From positions 85,915 to 149,914 of the forward strand of contig JBGSIA010000100.1 of assembly GCA_041751935.1 (NCBI GenBank): a stretch of DNA of 64,000 nucleotides. Direction: 5' to 3'. Shown here in pieces: positions 53,445 to 62,400 of the stretch. Each line of letters starts with the position of its first letter. The stretch's first letter is position 1. This stretch comes from JBBSJZ01 sp041751935. GTDB lineage: Bacteria; Planctomycetota; Planctomycetia; Pirellulales; Pirellulaceae. The translations under genes were made by a program, and so were the position numbers. The notes below the pieces were generated by a model. It was not told where the DNA came from. It made no database searches and worked only from the letters and a program-made list of their open reading frames with translations.

Positions 53445-54491
53445 ATGTCAGCCAGTCCACTAGGTGACTCGCTGTGGTTCATTACTTTCACGCTACAAGA
53501 GTTTCAGAATTTGACAAAGAGACTTTCGTTCGTAATCAGCTTGGTGCTGTTTGCCGTTACGATGGCTGCGGCATGCAATATACCCGTGTTTCGCTTTGCA
53601 CTCGAACGTTGGAAACCCGATGAGTGCGAGGCGATCGTGTTGTATCGAGGTTCCCTCTCGCCAGCTCAGGAGGCGGTTGTCCAGCAACTCGAAACGGCGG
53701 CGACGCAGCAGGGTGGTACATCGAATCTACGAGTTGAACGACGTGACCTGGATTCACAACCAGCAGGCGATGTCGCTGTAAAGGATGTCGCTGTCAATAT
53801 CAACTCGTCTCTGCCCAATGTCGTCGTTCGTTCGCGTACCAGTCGTGGCACCACCGTAACGCACTGGTCGCGCCCACTCGATGAGGCTACCGTTTCCAAG
53901 CTGTTGCGATCACCGGCTCGTCAGGAATTGGCAAAGCGTTTACTGCGCGGCGATAGCGTCGTGTGGTTGCTACTTAAATCGGCTGATGACAGTAAAAACG
54001 CTCAAGCAACAACAATGTTACGCTCAAGTTTCAAGGACTTAGAAACTCAAATGCAATTGCCCGATGGAATCGGGTTGCCAGGAAGCGAATTGTTTAGTGA
54101 CGTGCCGTTATTGATACAATTCAGTTTACTGGAAATAGAGCCTAACGATCCTGAGGAACCGTTTCTGCTCAGTATGATTAGTAGTTTGAAGCCAGACGCG
54201 GTGGCTGGCGTTGAACCGATTCTCGTTCCGGTTTTTGGTCGTGGACGAGCATTGGAAGTAATACCGCTCCGTGATGCCAGCGCGACGCTGGTGAAGGACT
54301 TAACACAGTTCTTGGGCGCGGCTTGTTCGTGTCAGGTCAAGCAGCAGAATCCTGGGTTCGACTTATTGCTGAGCGTCGACTGGAACAAAGAATTGTACGG
54401 TGAGGAGGGACTGGTACCGCCAGATTCGATCGGCAATGGCAATCCCGAAAGTCGACCAGTACTGTTAACCATTCCTCGTGGAAGAAAGTGA
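53445..54491 (+). CDS. Unrecognised secreted/membrane-anchored protein in the tandem-ModA operon
   Basis: 348 residues; not recognised. ATG 53445 is 4 bp after the propeller gene stop; a later TTG (near 53512, LTKRLSFVISLVLFAVTM) preceded by AAGAG may be the true start, since the hydrophobic signal begins there. One N-terminal hydrophobic segment (SFVISLVLFAVTMAAAC) with an adjacent Cys could be a lipoprotein signal. The mature part is a mix of strands and helices with a thioredoxin-fold-like opening (CEAIVLYRGSLSPAQEAVVQQL) but no CxxC. It ends in a GTGA overlap with the ModA-like gene, so they are translated together and probably act together. Confidence 0.7.
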   Translation: MSASPLGDSLWFITFTLQEFQNLTKRLSFVISLVLFAVTMAAACNIPVFRFALERWKPDECEAIVLYRGSLSPAQEAVVQQLETAATQQGGTSNLRVERRDLDSQPAGDVAVKDVAVNINSSLPNVVVRSRTSRGTTVTHWSRPLDEATVSKLLRSPARQELAKRLLRGDSVVWLLLKSADDSKNAQATTMLRSSFKDLETQMQLPDGIGLPGSELFSDVPLLIQFSLLEIEPNDPEEPFLLSMISSLKPDAVAGVEPILVPVFGRGRALEVIPLRDASATLVKDLTQFLGAACSCQVKQQNPGFDLLLSVDWNKELYGEEGLVPPDSIGNGNPESRPVLLTIPRGRK

Positions 54492-56083
54492 CTCTCGTGA
54501 ACCGCACTTCTTGGCTCCTTGGCGGCTCGCTTGTCTTGATGTTGGGTGTTTTCGTTGCATTAACAAGGACTGAGTCGGCTTCGCGCTCAACCCCGCCAAG
54601 TGACTCGTCTGCGAGTGATTCGCCGACGTCCCCTCAAGCATCGATCGTATTGTTTTGCGCAGCGAGTAATCGCGCGGTGATGGAAGCGATCCGCGAAGAT
54701 TACGAACAAGAATTCAATCGAAGTGTGCAAATTCAATATGGTGCTTCACAAACGTTGTTGTCCTCAATGAAAGTCAGCGGTGCCGGTGATTTGTTCTTGC
54801 CAGCCGATGACAGCTACCTCGAGCTTGCGAAAAACGAGGGACTTGTTGCCGAAGTTTTTCCATTAGCGAAGATGAAGGCTGTGGTTGCTGTTCCGCGAAG
54901 TAACCCCAAGTCGATTCATTCTTTCGAGGACTTGCTGCGAGACGACGTGAAACTTGTACAAGCTAGCCCGGATGCTGCAGCTATCGGAAAAATAACTCGC
55001 GACAGACTGAGCGAAATCGGTTTGTGGGAACAACTGAAGGCGCACACAGAAGCGTACCGCACGACGGTGCCGGAAACAGCCAATGATCTCGTTGCGGGTG
55101 CTGCAGATGCAGCGATCGTCTACGACGCGGTCTTGCACACGTACCCAGACCTCGAGGCGGTTGAACTTAAAGAGCTTGCGAACATGTCCTCGCTTGTTGC
55201 GGTCGGAGTGATGTCCTCCTGCAAACAACCGCAAGCCGCGTTACATTTCGCACGATATGCGTCGGCCAGAGATCGCGGACAAATACAATATTCCAAGCAC
55301 GGTTTCAGCACGATGCCGGGCGATTTATGGAGCGACGTTCCGGAACTGTCGTTCTTTGCTGGCTCCATGTTACGACCAGCAATCGAAGACACGATCGTTG
55401 AATTTGAACAGCGTGAGGGTGTACGTGTCTCACGCGTTTATAACGGCTGTGGCATCTTAGTCGCCCAAATGAAAACGGGACAGCAACCCGATGTTTACTT
55501 CGCTTGTGACACAGAGTTCATGAGCCAAGTACCGGATTTGTTTCCTGAACCGATCAACGTTTCGCAGAATGAATTGGTGATTTTAGTTCAGAAAGGAAAC
55601 CCGCATCAGCTTGCGTCCCTACGAGACCTCGGACGGGAAGGCCTGCGAGTCGGCATCGGACACGAGAAACAGTGTGCTATGGGTTGGTTGACGCAGAACA
55701 CCTTTCGCGAAGGTGGTGTGCAAACCGAAGTCATGAAGAACGTTACCGTACAAACACCGACCGGTGACATGTTGGTCAACCAATTGTTAACCGGGTCACT
55801 CGATGCGGCAGTTGTGTATCTGAGCAACGCCGCAGGCGCCGGTGAAAAACTCGACGCGATCCAGATCCAGGGATTAGAGTGCAGCGTCGCGATTCAGCCG
55901 TTTGCGATTTCGCCAAAATCACCCAACGCTCAAACGGCGAGTCGACTGTTCAATCGAATCACGGCGGTGAAATCTCAAGAGAATTTCCTGGCGGAGGGTT
56001 TTCGCTGGAGTCTCGGAGTGGATACTACGACCAAATCGATGCAGCCGGTACAGCAAGCCAATCAATCGGCAAAGAAAGAATAG
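54488..56083 (+). CDS. Tandem two-domain molybdate-type (ModA-like) binding protein
   Basis: 531 residues from GTG 54488, overlapping the previous stop by GTGA. N-terminal hydrophobic anchor (SWLLGGSLVLMLGVFVAL) then a Ser/Pro linker (30-50). Domain 1 about 52-270: IVLFCAASNRAVMEAIREDY, IQYGASQTLLSSM, GDLFLPADDSYLELA, AVVAVPRSNP. Domain 2 about 287-515: LSFFAGSMLRPAIEDTIVEF, YNGCGILVAQMKTGQQPDVYF, GIGHEKQCAMGWLTQNTF. Both follow the ModA pattern, which binds molybdate, tungstate or similar oxyanions. Classical ModA has one such unit. No modB or modC is nearby, so it may be a sensor or work with a distant ABC permease. Anion identity is inferred. Confidence 0.85.
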   Translation: MTLVNRTSWLLGGSLVLMLGVFVALTRTESASRSTPPSDSSASDSPTSPQASIVLFCAASNRAVMEAIREDYEQEFNRSVQIQYGASQTLLSSMKVSGAGDLFLPADDSYLELAKNEGLVAEVFPLAKMKAVVAVPRSNPKSIHSFEDLLRDDVKLVQASPDAAAIGKITRDRLSEIGLWEQLKAHTEAYRTTVPETANDLVAGAADAAIVYDAVLHTYPDLEAVELKELANMSSLVAVGVMSSCKQPQAALHFARYASARDRGQIQYSKHGFSTMPGDLWSDVPELSFFAGSMLRPAIEDTIVEFEQREGVRVSRVYNGCGILVAQMKTGQQPDVYFACDTEFMSQVPDLFPEPINVSQNELVILVQKGNPHQLASLRDLGREGLRVGIGHEKQCAMGWLTQNTFREGGVQTEVMKNVTVQTPTGDMLVNQLLTGSLDAAVVYLSNAAGAGEKLDAIQIQGLECSVAIQPFAISPKSPNAQTASRLFNRITAVKSQENFLAEGFRWSLGVDTTTKSMQPVQQANQSAKKE

Positions 56084-56497
56084 CATCGCAGATAGTTTGA
56101 CTGTCCAACCCAGAAGAGGTGACGGTTCGGTTTCGTCGATCAAATCGTTCACGACGATTGGTCTTGTTAGTTTGGATTTGCTGGCCAAAAACTCATCGAA
56201 CTTGGCCAAAAACGTCGCAACCACTCTGTGGGGGGTGGCGTATTTGTTCCGCCTAGATAAAACTGGCGGGCTGGATAATTTAGTCCGCCAGTTGGGCGGA
56301 AAAATCCGTTTTTTGTCCTTCGATTACTGAAGTTCTCGCGAAGATCGCGGGTGGCAAAAAGTGGTTTCTCAACTTAGCAGTCGTCGTGATTGTGGTGTGA
56401 AGGCGAGCGCTTTGGTTGAGTGTCGATTTTGCAGAACAGGGCGAGTTGGCTCCAGTTCTGTACACCTTTCATCCCACAATCCGTCAAGGCCCTCAGC
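56084..56497. other. 414-bp intergenic region with hairpins
   Basis: Between the ModA-like gene and the giant surface protein. Contains a 11-nt repeated string (TGGCCAAAAAC, near 56181 and 56203), the terminator-like hairpins noted separately, and the CAGAAC...GTTCTG inverted repeat near 56432-56460. No gene was recognised on either strand. A promoter for the surface protein must lie here but no clear hexamer pair was found. Confidence 0.5.
56262..56314 (+). terminator. Candidate intrinsic terminator (two hairpins and a T-run)
   Basis: 11-bp stem ACTGGCGGGCT (56262-56272)/AGTCCGCCAGT (56282-56292) with a 9-nt loop and one G-U, followed by CGGA-AAAA-TCCG (56297-56308) and TTTTTT (56309-56314). 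The second hairpin plus T-run has the form of a weak intrinsic terminator for the ModA operon, about 180 bp after its stop. Confidence 0.5.
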
Positions 56498-59400
56498 ATG
56501 AACGACTTAGTCAGTTTGCGTCGCAAGTCCAAGAAAAATCAACGTCGTCGGTTGCTATTTGAGTCACTCGAGCATCGACGCGTGCTGCACGCTCCGGGAA
56601 CCCCAGTATTGGAACTGGAGGTCGCCCACGGCGTAGTCGCCAGCGGTGGATTTGTATCGCAATGGTCTGACCAATCTGCTGGTGGGAATCACGTTGTGGC
56701 TGTGGGAGCGATGCAACCTACATTTGGGATCGCCAAGACGCCGAGCAACCTGGATGCAATTAGCTTTGATGGAATTGACGACCGACTGATACGCACCTTG
56801 TCCAGTGGTCCGTTGACGGGATTGCCTGCGGGCAATGCGGCTCGCAGCATGTTCATCGTGGCACAGTTCCATGATGCCAACGCATGGGGTGGCGTCAGCT
56901 ACGGCGCTGGTGCAACCAATCAAACGTTTGGGATCGGTGTAGCAAGTTCCACGGCCAATGAGGGCAGAGAAGTATTGACCGGTTGGGGTGCAGCCAATGA
57001 CTTGATATCGACGGAACTTGGTTACACGCCGCCTGCTGGGCCAACCACGGGTTGGAAATTGTTGACTGCCGTTTTCGATTCCAATGTGGCGACGTTGTAT
57101 TCTAACGGCTCGCAAATCGCGACGTGGAATCACACGTACAACACCAACACAACGAACGCCAATCTGCTCGGTGGATTGGCAACTTCACGTCTCGTGTTGG
57201 GACAAGAAATCAAAGAGCTGGGCAATATCAAAATGGATGTTGCGGCCGTGCTGCTCTACAACAGCGCCGTTACGCCAACGTTTCAAGCTCAAGTCGAAAA
57301 CTATTTGACCGAAGAATACCTTGCCGTTGATTTGTTACCCGATGCAGTAAACGATGCGACGATGGCCCAGACGGGTACGCCATTGCAAATTGCTAAAGCG
57401 ACTTTGCTGTCGAACGACAGTCTTGGAAATGAGCCAACAATCATCATTGACTTCGATTCCGCGACCGCGCAGGGTGGTGCGGTTGTCGAAAACGAGGTGT
57501 TCTTCACCTACACTCCACCATCGCCGACCTTCCAAGGATTAGACACGTTCACCTACACGATCATGGACGATGATGGCGATATAGATACTGCAACGGTCAC
57601 CGTCAATGTAACGTCCAGTGGCTTGGCTCCAGATGCGGTGGACGACTCAGTGTTTGGGTTGCAAGACACCGACGAACCGATTTTCCCTGCGTTCTTACTG
57701 GCCAATGATACGTTGGGAAACCAGCCGACAACGATCACGTCGGTGAGCGCAACTTCGGCACAGGGTGGTACGATTGCGTTCAATTCCGGCTCCGGTGCCT
57801 ACATCTATTCTCCACCTACGGGTTTTAGTGGCGTCGACACGTTCACATACACGATCACCGATAACCTGTCGCTATCTGATACAGCGACGGTCAGTGTCAC
57901 GGTCGGTGTCGCGTTCTCAGATGAATTGGTGGTGTCGGGATTCAATCGTCCCCTGTCGCTGACAAACTTGCCCGATGGCCGCATGTTGCTCTTAGAACAG
58001 GGTGGGCAAATTAAGATCGTGGACCCGTCGGCGGCGGTACCAACGACGAGCCTGTATATGACCGTGCCGAATGTGCAGAGCACACAAGAACGTGGCCTCA
58101 CCGATATCGTGCTTGATCCTGACTTTGAGACCAACGGTTATTTTTACGTTTATTACGCTTCATCGACCACGATGAAGATTCGCTTGTCACGGTTTACGCA
58201 CGACTTCAATACAAGTACCGGAATTCCAGGTTCGGAAGTTGTTCTTTGGCAAGACCCCGAAGCATTCAATTTGACCCAGTTCTGCTGTCACTACGGTGGC
58301 GGGTTGGATATTGGTCCGGACGACAAGCTGTACTTGACAATTGGGGATAAGTGGAAAGTTCCGGCAACCTCGCAAGACTTGACTAAAGCTGGCGGCAAGA
58401 TTCTGCGTTTGAATCTGGACGGAACGATCCCTGCGGATAATCCGTTTCTAAATAGTGGGCCAGGAGTGTTACCTGAAATCTGGGCGTATGGCTTGCGAAA
58501 CCCGTTCCGCGCAAACTGGGATAACACGGGGAATCCTGCGACAAGCCGCTTTTTTATCGGTGACGTCGGCGGCAACATTCAAGGGACCGCCCGGGAAGAG
58601 CTTAACATCGGTGTTGCCGGGGCAAACTATGGCTGGCACCTTGTCGAAGGCGTCCAGAACAATCCGGCTTATGAAGACCCAATATTTGATTATGGACATA
58701 CCGGAACAACTCCTAACGGCGGGGCGATCGCTGGCGGTTTGGTGTATCGAGGTAACCTTTATCCCAGCGAGTTCGACGGCGCGTACTTCTTTGGTGATTA
58801 TGTCAACGGATGGATTCATTACTTAAAGTTTGACTCTTTAGGTAATGTGATCGATGCCAATCCGAACACGTCCGAACTGGATGCCTTCGAATTCTCCGAA
58901 TCTCCGATTGCCCCGGTTGCTTTCGAAGTCGGAGCTGACGGCGCTTTGTACTACCTGGATTATTTCATGGAACAGTTACATCGCATAACCTACAACGTCG
59001 GCAATCAAGCGCCGGTAATTACAACGGCTTCGGCTGTCCCCACTACAGGAATCTCGCCACTTGCGGTTACTTTCACAGGTGCAGCGACAGATGCCGAGGA
59101 CGATCCGCTAGCGTATACCTGGGTATTTGGTGACGGAACCCAAGCACCGGGACCGAACGCGACGCACACCTACCTGACGAATGGTCCCTACACAGCGACG
59201 CTACAAGTTTCTGATGGTTTTCAAACCACTGTTTCCGCTCCGATTGCGATTGCCGTGGGGAATGCTCCGGTCATCCAAAGCGTTTCACCGGCCGATGGAT
59301 CGCTTTTCCGAGCGGGCGACACTTTAACCCTTTCCGCTGTGGTAACCGATGTCGATGGCCCGATCACCGGAAGCAGCTACGATTGGACCGTGAGGTTCGT

Positions 59401-62400
59401 TCATAACGCGCACACGCACCCGGTATTCGACAATGTTCCCGGCACGACGTTGCCGTTCAATATCCCACTCACGGGACACGATTTCTCCGACCTCACGGGC
59501 TTTGAAATCGAACTTAAGATCACCGATAGCCATGGGCTTACCGACACAGAAATATTCCGTATCTATCCCGAGAAAGTCGACGTTGATATCAACACCGATT
59601 TCCCCGGCGTTCTGACTTACACGCTGGATGGTGTTCCGCGAACGGGCGACTTTGTTCTCGATACGGCAATTAACTTTCAACACACGTTAAGTGTCCCGAC
59701 GGTCGTCTACCACAATGGTGGTCAATACAGTTTCGTGAAATGGTCGAACAACTCGACCAATCCCGACCTGACATTTACCGTGCCGGATATGAACACGAAC
59801 TTGACCGCCGAGTACAACTTTGATGGCAGTCCAACGCTGATCAATCAAGGCTTGGTGATGCGATTGGATGCCGAGTCGGGAGTGACCACCACGGGCTCGA
59901 CAGTTACTGGTTGGAATGACTTTTCAGGTTTGGGTAACAATCTCACATCGCTCGGAGATCCGCAACTGATAACCGACGGGCTCAACGGACGTGATGTGAT
60001 CGAGTTCGATGGCGTTGGTGATCGACTCCAAGGCGTCGTATCGACACTCGGTGGACTACCTGGTGGAGCGAATGACCGATCTGTGTTCATGGTCGCTAGA
60101 TACGATAGCAACGGTTACGGCGGATTTGCCTACGGTTCACCCACGTCCAACCGGACATTCGGTACCGTTGTCGCCCCCAATGGTAACCTCATGGTCCAGG
60201 GCTGGGGTGCAGCCAACGACTTCGACAGTGGTGATGATGGAACAGGCGAAGGGTGGCTGATTCAAGAAGTGGTGCTAACTGCGAATCAGTTGCGTCACTA
60301 CCGCGATGGCGTCGAGATCGATTCTCGCACGCATACCTTTAACACCAACGTGGGCGCTGGTTCAGTGATCATGCTGGGAGCCGAAATTGATGGTAATCCG
60401 ACTCTCGACATGAGTGTTGCCGAAGTGCTGGTTTACAATCGCGCACTGAACACAAGCGAGCGTCAACAAGTCGAAGCCTACCTACATGCAAAATACTTCA
60501 ACGTCAACCTCGACCCAATTGCCGTTGATGATGTCATTGACGTCGCGGCGGACGATGTTGCCAACGGCAACTTGTTGAATGCGAATCCATCATCATGGGT
60601 TTGGAACGTTCCTGTGATCAGCGAAGATCAGGTCAATAACAGTATGGCCATGCCGCCCGGTGACGGGTCCACCGACAGCCCTGCGACTGGTTGGGCAACG
60701 GTTGAAGTTAAACGCAACCCTGACTTCATACTTGGGAACACAAGCGACCCCGATGAAGAGTACCTCATTTCGGTCACATTGAATTGGAACGGGTTACAGG
60801 GTGACCTGACCAAGGTGCATATCCATGGTTGGTTAACTGCGAACGGAGATCCAGTCGGCCCTGGCAATAGCTCGCCGACGCATATGTATGAGATCCCAGG
60901 ATTGGAAGATGAAACTGCAACGATAGCGTCGGGCGTTAATCGCCGGTCGGATACTCTCGTTGTGACAGACGCATTCCTACCTCACACGCATCCATTTGAC
61001 AATCATGCTGGATACATCAGCCCGCGTCAAATCATCGACGAGTTTGCGGCTGGACGCGCCTACTTTAACCTTCACACAACTGTCCACTCGATGGGCGAAA
61101 TTCGTGGCAACTTTCCGGAAATAACGGTCGCGGATTTCGACCCGAACAACGACTCACTTTCGGTTTCGCAGGTCAACGGCAACCCGGCCTCTGTTGGCAA
61201 CCAGATTGCGATTCCGTCTGGTGCGCTATTGACGGTGAACGCCAACGGCACGTTCGTCTACGATCCCAACGGTCAGTTCGATACCTTACCAGTAGGCCAG
61301 ACGGCCAACGATTCGTTCACGTACACGATCAGCGATGGATTGGGTGGCATTGATACGGCAACAGCGTCGGTCAATGTGCTCGGAAAATTCGTTGCTAGCA
61401 CTGGTCCCAAGTTGCAGACGGGTGTTGTGACGGCGGACACGACTGGCTGGACAACGATTACTCTGCCCCAATCCTACAACGATATGGTCGTCGTCACCAC
61501 TCTGGCAACGACGAGCGCTAACATGTCCGTTGCCACACGTGTTCGCAACGTCACGGCAAACTCGTTCGAAGTCATGGTGCAGCGGACCGGAACCCTCGGC
61601 GGCTCGACGCCTGTATCTGTTCCAGTTCACTACACCGTTGTCGAAGCCGGCGTCTACACACTGGCACAACACGGTGTAAAGATGGAAGCACTCAAGGTGA
61701 ACTCCAATGTCACCGATGCGAAAGGCTCCTATGTCGGTCAAAACTTGACGTCATCGCTTTCTAACTCTTACACCAATCCGGTTGTCGTCGGACAAGTGAT
61801 GAGTTCCAACGACGCTGATTGGTCGTCGTTCTGGTCCCGTGGAGCAACAGCCAACGTTCCAGCAAGTGCCACCAATATTTGGGTGGGTAAGCAAGTCGGT
61901 TCAGATCCTGATACGACTCGCGCCAACGAACAGCTTGGTGTGATCGTGATCGAACAAGGTAACGGTTCGATTGGCGGAGTCAGCTACAGTGCCGCATTGG
62001 GCGCCAAAACGGTCGACGGTGTTGCCAACAATGGCAATAACTATGCCTTGTCACTGGTAGATCCAACGGTTGCCGTTGCCAGTATCAGCGGCATGATCGG
62101 CAGTGACGGTGGCTGGGCGGTGCTGCACGGCGCCAATCCACTGACAACGCAAATTGACCTGGCGATCGAAGAAGATCAAGAGCAAGACTTTGAACGCGGT
62201 CATAACAACGAACAAGTCGCCTATTTGGTGTTTGGCGCCAGTTCGAGTTCGAATCAGGACCCCACTGCTAACGATGACGGTGGCATCGGCTTCGCCACCA
62301 CGATCGACAGTTCGTTTACGACGTCGAGTGTGTTGGCGAACGACACCGATCCGGACTCTGGCGATACGCTCTCGGTGCTCAGCATCAACGTGACGGGCAC

